NCBI GenBank assembly: GCA_013362725.1
Contig: JABFVP010000299.1
Span: forward strand, 1-10,438
Length of the DNA stretch: 10,438 nt
Origin: Cupriavidus sp.
Lineage (GTDB): Bacteria; Pseudomonadota; Gammaproteobacteria; Burkholderiales; Burkholderiaceae
Direction of reading: 5' to 3'
Every line of letters starts with the position of its first letter. The stretch's first letter is position 1. Under the pieces are notes generated by a model that was not told the origin of the DNA, ran no database searches, and saw only the letters and a list, made by a program, of their open reading frames with translations. Shown here piece after piece: positions 1 to 5,633 of the stretch. The translations under genes and the position numbers were made by a program.

Positions 1-608
1 AGCAGGCCTTCAAGGTGTCGTGGGGCAAGGCGATGATGTGGATCTTCCTGCTGTCCGACACCTTCGTCTTCAGCTGCTTCCTGACCGGCTACATGACCGT
101 GCGCATGTCAACCACGGTGCCGTGGCCGAACCCGAGCGAGGTGTTCGCGCTGCATGTGGGCGGCGCGGACATCCCGCTGCTGCTGATCGCGATCATGACC
201 TTCGTGCTGATCACCAGCAGCGGCACCATGGCGATGGCGGTCAACTTTGCCTACCGGCGCGCGCGCCGCGAATGCGCGACGCTGATGCTCGTCACCGCCG
301 CGTTCGGCGTGCTGTTCGTCGGCATGCAGGCGTTCGAATGGACCAAGCTGATCGTCGACGAGGGCGTGCGGCCGTGGGGCAACCCGATGGGGGCGGCGCA
401 GTTCGGTTCCACCTTCTTCATGATCACGGGTTTCCACGGCCTGCACGTGTCGTGCGGGGTGGTTTATCTGGCGGTGGTGGCCACGCGCGTGCTGCGCGGG
501 CGCTACGAAGCGACCGGCAACTACCAGATCGTCGAGATTGCCGGACTGTACTGGCACTTCGTCGACCTCGTGTGGGTATTCATCTTTGCGCTGTTTTATC
601 TTTGGTGA
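1..608 (+). CDS. coxO: Heme-copper oxidase subunit III, 5'-truncated by window edge
   Basis: This is the C-terminal ~200 residues of subunit III of a cytochrome c/quinol oxidase, an inner-membrane protein that supports the proton-pumping catalytic subunit. The frame is open to the left edge: residues Q-A-F-K precede a GTG at 15, so I treat the GTG as internal and the true start as outside the window. About five hydrophobic segments are visible. Family landmarks are MQAFEW (the conserved membrane Glu), FFMITGFHGLHV and a C-terminal stretch VEIAGLYWHFVDLVWVFIF with conserved His and Trp. It ends in TGA at 606-608, eight bases before the subunit IV gene, so the two are cotranscribed. The name coxO follows the alternative oxidase set coxMNOP known from Bradyrhizobium and used for Cupriavidus; family membership is firm, the symbol less so. 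Catalytic subunits I and II should lie upstream. Confidence 0.9.
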   Translation, partial: QAFKVSWGKAMMWIFLLSDTFVFSCFLTGYMTVRMSTTVPWPNPSEVFALHVGGADIPLLLIAIMTFVLITSSGTMAMAVNFAYRRARRECATLMLVTAAFGVLFVGMQAFEWTKLIVDEGVRPWGNPMGAAQFGSTFFMITGFHGLHVSCGVVYLAVVATRVLRGRYEATGNYQIVEIAGLYWHFVDLVWVFIFALFYLW

Positions 609-616
609 GGGTGGTC

Positions 617-1000
617 ATGGCATCGCATCCCACAACACCCGCGGCGCCCGCGGCGCCCACGCACGGCACCGGCGGGGATGCCGGGCACGCGGCGCACCAC
701 GGGCAGCAGCACCCGATCGGGCTGTACCTGAAGATCTGGCTGCTGCTGTTCGTGCTGTCGACGCTGTCGTACCTGGTCGACTATTTTCACTTCACCGGCT
801 ACCTGCGCTGGACCCTGATCCTGCTGTTCATGGCGCTGAAGGCGGGGCTGATCGTGGCGGTGTTCATGCACATGGCATGGGAGCGCATGGCGCTGATCTG
901 CGCCATCCTGATCCCGCCGCTATGCCTGCTGGTGCTGGTCTGGCTGATGGCGGAAGAAGCGAATCATACGTTCCTGACGCGCGGCATCTTCTTCCGCTGA
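617..1000 (+). CDS. coxP: Heme-copper oxidase subunit IV (prokaryotic COX4/CyoD-like)
   Basis: A 127-residue small membrane subunit of the same terminal oxidase. The ATG at 617 has a purine-rich GAGG at 607-610 overlapping the end of subunit III; the frame is open further upstream but that overlaps the subunit III gene and lacks hydrophobic family sequence. The N-terminus (residues 1-35) is rich in Ala, Pro, Gly and His (HAAHH at 24-28, His32). Three transmembrane helices follow at about 38-55, 64-86 and 92-111, the usual topology. The second helix carries the family pattern ending in K75 and MHM at 84-86. Small subunit IV proteins assist assembly and stability of subunit I rather than catalysis. 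The gene appears to be the last of the oxidase operon, because the next gene is convergent 64 bases away. The symbol coxP is by analogy to coxMNOP and tentative. Confidence 0.87.
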   Translation: MASHPTTPAAPAAPTHGTGGDAGHAAHHGQQHPIGLYLKIWLLLFVLSTLSYLVDYFHFTGYLRWTLILLFMALKAGLIVAVFMHMAWERMALICAILIPPLCLLVLVWLMAEEANHTFLTRGIFFR

Positions 1001-1032
1001 CGGGGAGGCGCCGCGGGCCCCGGGAGGGAGCC

Positions 1033-1050
1033 GGCGGCAGGCCGCCTTGC
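1033..1050. terminator. Possible short hairpin between convergent genes
   Basis: GGCGG at 1033-1037 pairs with CCGCC at 1042-1046 around a four-base loop, in the 64-bp gap between the stop codons of the oxidase subunit IV gene and the convergent aldehyde dehydrogenase gene. The position suits a shared terminator, but there is no clear T-tract on either strand, so this is weak. Confidence 0.25.
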
Positions 1051-1064
1051 ACCGCGCCCGGTGT

Positions 1065-2492
1065 TCAGGCCTGGGTGATGAACTTGGTCACCAGGTAGCC
1101 GTCGAAGGTCTCCTGGCCGCCTTCGCTGCCGATGCCCGAGTCCTTGATGCCGCCGAACGGGGTCTCGGCCAGCGCCATGCCGAAGTGGTTGATGTTGACC
1201 ATGCCGGCTTCCAGCCCGTTGGACACCTCGGTCGCGGTCTTCAGCGAGTTGGTGAAGACATACGACGCCAGGCCGTACGGCAGGCTGTTGGCGCGGCGCA
1301 GCACCTCGGCGGTGTCCTTGAAGCGCGTTACCGGCGCCACCGGGCCGAAGGGCTCGTCGGTCATCAGGCGCGCGTCGTCGGGCAGGTCGGTGACCACGGT
1401 GGGGGCGAAGAAGTAGCCCTTGTCACCCAGGCGCGAGCCGCCCGCGACCACCTTGCCGCCGCGCTGGCTGGCATCGTCCAGGAACTGCTCCATCGACAGC
1501 ACGCGGCGCTCGTGCGCCAGCGGGCCCATCTGGGTGCCGTCCTCCAGGCCGTTGCCGACCTTGATCGAGCCGATCACCTCGGTAAAGCGCGCCAGGAAGC
1601 GGTCATAAGCCTTCTCCTGGACGTAGAAGCGCGTGGGCGACACGCATACCTGGCCGGCATTGCGCAGCTTGAAGCGCGCCAGCATCTCGGCGGCCGGATC
1701 GATGTCGGCATCGTCGAACACCAGCACCGGCGAATGCCCGCCCAGCTCCATGGTCACGCGCTTCATGTGCGCGCCGGCCAGCGCCGCCAGTTGCTTGCCC
1801 ACCGGCACCGAGCCAGTGAACGAGATCTTGCGCACGATCGGCGATTCGATCAGGTGGGTCGAGACCTCGGCCGGCACGCCCCAGACGATGTTGAGCACGC
1901 CCGGCGGCAGGCCGGCATCGTGGAACAGCTGCGCCAGCGCCACCACCGCGCTGGGCGAGTCCTCGGGTCCCTTCAGGATCAGCGTGCAGCCCGCGCCCAC
2001 CGCGGCGACGATCTTGCGGATGGCCTGGTTGAAGGGGAAGTTCCACGGCGTGAACGCGGCGCACACGCCGATCGGCTCGCGCACCACCAGCTGGCGCACA
2101 TTGGCCTGGCGCGGCGGGATCACGCGGCCATAGATGCGGCGGCATTCCTCGGCGTGCCAGTCGGCGTGCTCGGCGCAGACCATGATCTCGCCGACCGCCT
2201 CGGCCAGCGGCTTGCCCTGGTCCAGCGTGATATTGCGGCCGATGTCGCGGGCGCGCTCGCGCGCCAGTTCGCCGACGCGGCGCAGGATCTTGCCGCGCTC
2301 CAGCGGCGAGGTCGTCTTCCAGGTTTCGAAGGCGCGCTGCGCGGCGGCCAGGGCGCGGTCCAGGTCAGCGCGCGTGGCGTGCGGCAGCTGGCCCAGCACT
2401 TCCTGCGTGGCCGGGTTGATGACCTCCTGCTCGCGCCGGTCGCCTCCCTTGATGAATTCCCCGTCGATATAGAGGGCGAGATCCTGGTACAT
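1065..2492 (-). CDS. NAD(P)-dependent succinate-semialdehyde-type aldehyde dehydrogenase
   Basis: A full-length (475 aa) cytosolic aldehyde dehydrogenase that oxidises an aldehyde to its acid with NAD(P)+. The best family match I recognise is the GabD/succinate-semialdehyde dehydrogenase branch. Catalytic landmarks are all present: PWNFPFN with Asn151, Lys174 in the cofactor loop (KGPEDSP), GSVPVG at 227-232, the general base Glu249 in MELGG, the nucleophile Cys283 in NAGQVC, and Glu380 in EPFGP. The residue two after the nucleophile is Ser285, where E. coli GabD and human SSADH have Cys, so the disulfide redox switch of the human enzyme is not possible here. The start is well supported: AGGAGA (2499-2504, minus strand) lies six bases before the ATG. 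The substrate is inferred and unproven; related short-chain semialdehydes are possible. No GABA transaminase is adjacent, which leaves the pathway open. Confidence 0.95.
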   Translation of the reverse strand: MYQDLALYIDGEFIKGGDRREQEVINPATQEVLGQLPHATRADLDRALAAAQRAFETWKTTSPLERGKILRRVGELARERARDIGRNITLDQGKPLAEAVGEIMVCAEHADWHAEECRRIYGRVIPPRQANVRQLVVREPIGVCAAFTPWNFPFNQAIRKIVAAVGAGCTLILKGPEDSPSAVVALAQLFHDAGLPPGVLNIVWGVPAEVSTHLIESPIVRKISFTGSVPVGKQLAALAGAHMKRVTMELGGHSPVLVFDDADIDPAAEMLARFKLRNAGQVCVSPTRFYVQEKAYDRFLARFTEVIGSIKVGNGLEDGTQMGPLAHERRVLSMEQFLDDASQRGGKVVAGGSRLGDKGYFFAPTVVTDLPDDARLMTDEPFGPVAPVTRFKDTAEVLRRANSLPYGLASYVFTNSLKTATEVSNGLEAGMVNINHFGMALAETPFGGIKDSGIGSEGGQETFDGYLVTKFITQA

Positions 2493-2622
2493 GCGTGTTC
2501 TCCTGGTGGGCGGTGAAAGCGCAAGCTTAACCCGGCCGCCGCGTTCATGCAGCGCGCCGGGTGCTGGTCCGCCAGGAATGTGCGGGAACGGGCGCGCCGG
2601 CCCGTCAGTCCGTCGTCCGGTG
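2493..2622. other. Gap between MHYT gene and aldehyde dehydrogenase gene
   Basis: The minus-strand gap of 130 bp probably holds the aldehyde dehydrogenase promoter. It contains two inverted repeats: ACCCGGC at 2530-2536 with GCCGGGT at 2556-2562, and ACGGGC at 2588-2593 with GCCCGT at 2600-2605. The second lies 18 bases after the MHYT stop codon and could be its terminator, though no T-tract follows on the minus strand. The first lies about 40 bp upstream of the aldehyde dehydrogenase start and could be an operator. I could not identify a convincing -35/-10 pair. Confidence 0.3.
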
Positions 2623-3417
2623 TCAGGCAGGGTCGCGGGTGCGTGCCATCGCGGCGGTCCCGGCCACGGCGCCGGCGCGCGTGGCTTCCACCACCAGGAT
2701 CACCAGCAGCGTGATCAGGCTCAGCCCGAACACCGCATAGCCGATGCTGTCGCCTTCGATCGCAAACAAGCTGGGTGCGTAGGTGGGGCTGGTGCAGATC
2801 ATGGTGCCGGCCGACATGCCGGTGTAGTGCATGCCGCAGACCGCCACGCCCATCACCACGGCCGCCGCCAGCTGCTTGCCGCCGGTCTTGACCGTGGTGG
2901 CCAGCCACAGCGCCACCACCGACACCACCACCGCGATCACCACCGACAAGCCGATGATGGCGAGATCCCAGTCGAAGCGGGTGTTGGAGCGGATCGCCGC
3001 CCTGCCGGTGTAGTGCATCGCCACCACGCCCAGGCCGGTCAGCACGCCGCCCTTGACCACGTTGCCGGTGCGGGCGCCGCGCGGACGCGAGGCAATCGCC
3101 AGGCCGGCTCCGGCGATCACCATGGCTGCCAGCAGCGAGGCCAGCGTGGTGAACAGGCCGAACTCGCGGTGGGTCGGGGTCTGGTAGGCCACCATGCCGA
3201 TGAAATGCATCGACCAGACCGCGCCGCCGCCCAGCGCCACGCTGGCGCACAGCAGCCGGTCGACGTCCAGGCGCCCGTCGGGCTGGCGTACCCGGCGCGA
3301 CCAGCGCAGGCCGACATAGGCGCCGCACACCGAGATCAGGAACGACAGGCCCACCATCGGCCAGTCATAGGCAAACGGCACCAGGGCGCCGGCAACAGGC
3401 TCGAAACCGACAAACAT
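2623..3417 (-). CDS. Stand-alone MHYT-domain integral membrane protein
   Basis: A 264-residue membrane protein consisting of one MHYT domain. This family has about seven helices and three copies of a Met-His-Tyr-Thr motif, predicted to bind a metal (probably copper) and sense a gas such as O2, CO or NO. All three motifs are visible: MHFIGM at 70-75 (a divergent copy), MHYTGR at 134-139 and MHYTGM at 196-201. Hydrophobic helices fill most of the rest. There is no GGDEF, EAL, kinase or HTH output domain; the C-terminus ends in a short Ala/Arg-rich tail after residue 244. The start is decided by a near-ideal Shine-Dalgarno AAGGAGGTG (3423-3431, minus strand) five bases before the ATG at 3417. 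An in-frame ATG at 3471 would add 18 residues but places that site inside the gene. The signal and partner are unknown. It lies between an aldehyde dehydrogenase and a divergent MATE pump. Confidence 0.93.
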   Translation of the reverse strand: MFVGFEPVAGALVPFAYDWPMVGLSFLISVCGAYVGLRWSRRVRQPDGRLDVDRLLCASVALGGGAVWSMHFIGMVAYQTPTHREFGLFTTLASLLAAMVIAGAGLAIASRPRGARTGNVVKGGVLTGLGVVAMHYTGRAAIRSNTRFDWDLAIIGLSVVIAVVVSVVALWLATTVKTGGKQLAAAVVMGVAVCGMHYTGMSAGTMICTSPTYAPSLFAIEGDSIGYAVFGLSLITLLVILVVEATRAGAVAGTAAMARTRDPA

Positions 3418-3422
3418 GACCC

Positions 3423-3431
3423 CACCTCCTT
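3423..3431 (-). promoter_or_regulatory. Strong Shine-Dalgarno fixing the MHYT start
   Basis: AAGGAGGTG on the minus strand is a nine-base match to the 16S anti-Shine-Dalgarno sequence, five bases before the ATG at 3417. It makes the shorter protein the likely product and rejects the ATG at 3471. Confidence 0.85.
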
Positions 3432-3461
3432 GTTTTGACTGCGACGGAAGGCGCTCGCATG

Positions 3462-3487
3462 CCGGATCCATCCGGATAAGCCCGGAT
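3462..3487. repeat. Three CCGGAT hexamers with an exact 10-bp period
   Basis: CCGGAT occurs at 3462-3467, 3472-3477 and 3482-3487 (ATCCGG on the minus strand). The last two copies share a longer match, read on the minus strand as TTATCCGG. They lie 45-70 bp upstream of the MHYT start codon, all on the same face of the helix, as expected for cooperative binding by a regulator. No protein can be named from the sequence. Confidence 0.5.
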
Positions 3488-3502
3488 AACCCCGTCCGGC
3501 AG

Positions 3503-3531
3503 CCGGCCCGGGACGCGCTGGTCCCAGCCGG
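3503..3531. repeat. GC-rich two-tier inverted repeat in divergent intergenic region
   Basis: CCGGC (3503-3507) pairs with GCCGG (3527-3531), and GGGAC (3510-3514) pairs with GTCCC (3521-3525) around a six-base loop. It lies between the divergent MHYT and MATE genes. It could be an operator or a transcript hairpin in the MHYT leader; no T-tract follows, so it is not a standard terminator. The rest of this 269-bp gap (3418-3686) should hold both divergent promoters, but I could not identify them. A smaller inverted repeat, GGCGGA at 3661-3666 and TCCGCC at 3669-3674, lies 13 bp before the MATE start. Confidence 0.4.
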
Positions 3532-3686
3532 AGTATGCGGCGGCGGTCATCGGCCGGAAATAACTCATTCAGGTAAAAAGGCGGGGAGCGCGGCGGGTGA
3601 GCGGCGCGGGGGGCGATGCGGACGGCATGCTTGTAGGCCCCGGGGGGCAGGAATAGACTGGGCGGATTTCCGCCTCGCGACGCCCC

Positions 3687-5177
3687 ATGAAGCCCGATGC
3701 CAGACTGACCACCGGCCCGATCGGCCGGACCTTGCTGTTGTTCTCGCTGCCGGTGCTCGGCAGCAACATCCTGCAATCTCTGAACGCCTCGATCAATTCG
3801 GTCTGGGTCGGGCGCTTCCTGGGCGAGGCCGCGCTGACCGCCACCTCCAACGCCAACATCATCCTGTTCTTCCTGCTGGGCGTGGTGTTCGGCATCAGCA
3901 TGGCCAACACCATCATGATCGGCCAGGCCGTCGGCGCGCGCGACCTCGGCGAGGCCCGCCGCGTGGTCGGCACCAGCACCACCTTCTTCGTCGCGCTGTC
4001 GGTGCTGGCGTCGGCGCTCGGCTACTTCTACACCCCCGACATCCTGGCGGCGATGCGGACCCCGCCCGATGCAGCGCCGCTGGCGGTGGCCTACCTGCGC
4101 ATCATCTTCCTGGCGCTGCCGTTCATGTACTTCTACAACTTCGTGATGATGACGCTGCGCGGCGCCGGCGATTCGCGCACGCCGTTCTGGTTCATGCTGC
4201 TGTCGGTGGTGCTGGACGTGGTGCTCAACCCGGTGCTGATCTTCGGCGTGGGCCCGATCCCCGCCATGGGCATCGCCGGCTCGGCGCTGGCCACGCTGAT
4301 CGCCCAGCTGGCGAGCCTGGCGGCGATGATGGTGCTGCTGTACCGGCGCCGGCATTTCCTGCTGCTGCACCGCGGCCAGCTGGCGCTGCTGGTGCCGGAC
4401 CCGGCGATCCTGCGCGCGCTGGTGGTCAAGGGCCTGCCGATGGGCCTGCAGATGGTGGTGATCTCGTCGTCCGCGATCGTAATGATGGCGCTGGTCAATG
4501 CCTACGGATCGCAGACCACCGCTGCCTACGGTGTGGCGTCGCAACTGTGGACCTATGTGCAGATGCCCGCCCTGGCGGTGGGCGCGAGCGTATCGTCGAT
4601 GGTGGCGCAGAATGTCGGCGCCGGGCTGTGGCAGCGCGTGGCCCGCATCACGCGCATGGGGCTGCTGTTCAACGTGGCCATGACCGGCGCGCTGGTGGCG
4701 CTGATCTACCTGTTCAACCGCCATTCGCTGGGGTTGTTCCTCGGCACCGACGGCGTCGCCATCGGCATCGCCCAGCATATCAACGTGGTGGTGCTGTGGT
4801 CGTTCATCCTGTTCGGCTTCACCATCGTCATCTTCGGCACGGTGCGCGCCACCGGCGCGGTGATGGCGCCGCTGGTGATCCTGTTCCTGTCGATGTGGGT
4901 AATCCGGCTGCCGTTCGCCTGGGCGCTGGGGCCGCGCCTCGGCGCCGACGCGATCTGGTGGAGCTTTCCGCTTGGCTCGGTGGTGTCGCTGGCGCTGGCG
5001 CTCGGCTACTACCGCTTCGGCAACTGGCGCGGCAGCCGGATCCTGCCCGCGGCGCCGCATCCGGCGCAGGCGGTGGGGCAGGCGCCAGATACCAGCATGG
5101 GCACGCCATGCGAAGACGCAGGCGAGGTTGTCGAAGCCGCGAGCAGCGCCAGGCCGGCGGCCGAGGCCGCGCGCTGA
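3687..5177 (+). CDS. MATE family multidrug/toxin efflux transporter
   Basis: A 496-residue inner-membrane antiporter of the multidrug and toxic compound extrusion family, which exports cationic or other small compounds using an H+ or Na+ gradient. The protein is hydrophobic throughout with about twelve predicted helices in two similar halves. N-terminal family features are visible: PIGRTLLLFSLPVLGSNILQ at 11-30, then a SLNASINSVWVGRFLGE segment, and the first intracellular loop GQAVGARDLGEARR. Length fits the family (about 450-500), but residues from about 448 onward form a hydrophilic, Ala/Pro/Glu-rich tail beyond the last helix. The ATG at 3687 matches the usual start of the family, although no strong Shine-Dalgarno precedes it. 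The gene stands alone: the MHYT gene is divergent and tctB begins 456 bp later. Substrates cannot be predicted from sequence. Confidence 0.95.
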   Translation: MKPDARLTTGPIGRTLLLFSLPVLGSNILQSLNASINSVWVGRFLGEAALTATSNANIILFFLLGVVFGISMANTIMIGQAVGARDLGEARRVVGTSTTFFVALSVLASALGYFYTPDILAAMRTPPDAAPLAVAYLRIIFLALPFMYFYNFVMMTLRGAGDSRTPFWFMLLSVVLDVVLNPVLIFGVGPIPAMGIAGSALATLIAQLASLAAMMVLLYRRRHFLLLHRGQLALLVPDPAILRALVVKGLPMGLQMVVISSSAIVMMALVNAYGSQTTAAYGVASQLWTYVQMPALAVGASVSSMVAQNVGAGLWQRVARITRMGLLFNVAMTGALVALIYLFNRHSLGLFLGTDGVAIGIAQHINVVVLWSFILFGFTIVIFGTVRATGAVMAPLVILFLSMWVIRLPFAWALGPRLGADAIWWSFPLGSVVSLALALGYYRFGNWRGSRILPAAPHPAQAVGQAPDTSMGTPCEDAGEVVEAASSARPAAEAAR

Positions 5178-5220
5178 TCGCGCTGCGACGCCCGCATTGA
5201 AAGCCTTCCGAAAGATCGAT

Positions 5221-5244
5221 GTGTCATCGTGTCACCGCTGACAC
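5221..5244. repeat. GTGTCA direct repeat plus inverted copy after the MATE gene
   Basis: GTGTCA occurs at 5221-5226 and 5229-5234, followed by its reverse complement TGACAC at 5239-5244. The second and third copies form a six-base-pair inverted repeat with a four-base spacer. It lies 44 bp after the MATE stop codon. A terminator is possible, but the stem is short and only a pyrimidine run (TCCTTCCC) follows; an operator half-site array is equally possible. Confidence 0.35.
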
Positions 5245-5337
5245 TCCTTCCCAGCACACGCGCGGCCTGCCGCCATGGCATCGGCACGCGTCTTTGCGGC
5301 CGCGCCCTGCATTGATGCCAGGGCGTGCGCCGTCTTG

Positions 5338-5370
5338 TTCGGCCTGACTTCGGCCTGACTTCGGCCTGAC
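5338..5370. repeat. Three perfect tandem copies of an 11-bp unit
   Basis: TTCGGCCTGAC is repeated without mismatch or gap at 5338-5348, 5349-5359 and 5360-5370. The period of 11 bp is close to one helical turn. It lies about 260-300 bp upstream of tctB in a non-coding stretch. It may be a regulator-binding array, or simply slippage of a short tandem repeat. Confidence 0.75.
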
Positions 5371-5405
5371 GTTCCTGTCGAATTTCCCATCGGATTCGCT
5401 GTGTC

Positions 5406-5432
5406 CAAATACATCACAACGTGATGTATTTG
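5406..5432. promoter_or_regulatory. 27-bp perfect inverted repeat, probable operator upstream of tctB
   Basis: CAAATACATCAC (5406-5417) and GTGATGTATTTG (5421-5432) are exact reverse complements separated by AAC. The element is notably A/T-rich compared with its surroundings and no coding sequence covers it. Length and symmetry suit a dimeric repressor or activator. The half-site GATGTATTT resembles that of NsrR, but here the halves point the opposite way from the known NsrR arrangement, so NsrR is not supported. A TG-A-TGTATT stretch at 5422-5430 could be an extended -10 box covered by the right arm, with no good -35. Confidence 0.65.
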
Positions 5433-5456
5433 CGCGTGCCTCATCGTCGGAATCGC

Positions 5457-5496
5457 CTTGTTTTCAGGGGTTATTGGTGAATACCCCTAAAACAGG
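5457..5496. promoter_or_regulatory. 40-nt imperfect hairpin or operator in the tctB leader region
   Basis: GTTTT (5460-5464) pairs with AAAAC (5489-5493), AGGGGT (5466-5471) with ACCCCT (5483-5488), and ATT (5473-5475) with AAT (5480-5482), closing on a GGTG loop. Single bases bulge at 5465 and 5472 on the left. Outer pairs T-A, T-G and C-G extend it to 5457-5496. No T-tract follows on either strand, so it is not an intrinsic terminator. It lies about 140 bp before tctB and may be a protein-binding site or a leader RNA structure. Confidence 0.5.
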
Positions 5497-5633
5497 ACAA
5501 ATGAAAGGCACCTGAAAGATCACGTCTCTAAGGTTCGGGTCAACCGTCGGGGAGCATGCCCGCTTGCATGTCTATCGCGCCTGAGCCAGTGCGCCCCCGG
5601 CACGGCATTTCGTGAACTTTGAGGAGAATCGTT

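Larger units (their letters stand above)
5178..5633. other. 456-bp non-coding region between MATE gene and tctB
   Basis: No credible gene is visible here. The stretch holds four distinct repeat elements, annotated separately: the GTGTCA cluster, the 11-bp tandem repeat, the 27-bp inverted repeat and the 40-nt hairpin. The part from about 5400 to 5530 is richer in A/T than the flanking genes, as expected for a promoter region. The remainder, 5497-5620, should contain the tctB leader; I see no clear -35/-10 pair and no sigma-54 GG/GC promoter. GAGGAG at 5621-5626 is the tctB ribosome binding site. Confidence 0.7.

Noticed and set aside
20..616. Upstream extension of the subunit IV gene within the subunit III gene
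   Set aside because: The in-frame extension overlaps subunit III entirely and has Arg/His-rich shadow composition; the family sequence begins at the ATG at 617.
1047..2516. Long plus-strand open frame opposite the aldehyde dehydrogenase gene (489 codons)
   Set aside because: Composition is His/Arg/Ala/Gln-rich without any domain, typical of the antisense of a high-GC gene; the minus strand encodes a complete aldehyde dehydrogenase with all catalytic residues.
3336..5060. Long minus-strand open frame opposite the MATE gene (574 codons)
   Set aside because: Highly charged, repetitive His/Gln/Arg sequence with no recognisable fold; it is the shadow of the MATE gene and the intergenic region.
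5338..5370. CRISPR array
   Set aside because: The three units are only 11 bp and directly adjacent, with no spacers.
5400..5440. NsrR binding site
   Set aside because: The half-sites look similar, but NsrR sites run GATGYATTT-N-AAATRCATC, whereas here the halves are in the reverse arrangement with a seven-base gap.
5232..5444. 70-codon minus-strand open frame in the MATE-tctB gap
   Set aside because: It reads through the 11-bp tandem repeats and the palindrome, has no hydrophobic or domain pattern and no convincing ribosome binding site.
5497..5530. Sigma-54 promoter before tctB (AGGCACCTGAAAGATCA)
   Set aside because: The GG of the -24 element is present but the GC of the -12 element is missing at the right spacing.
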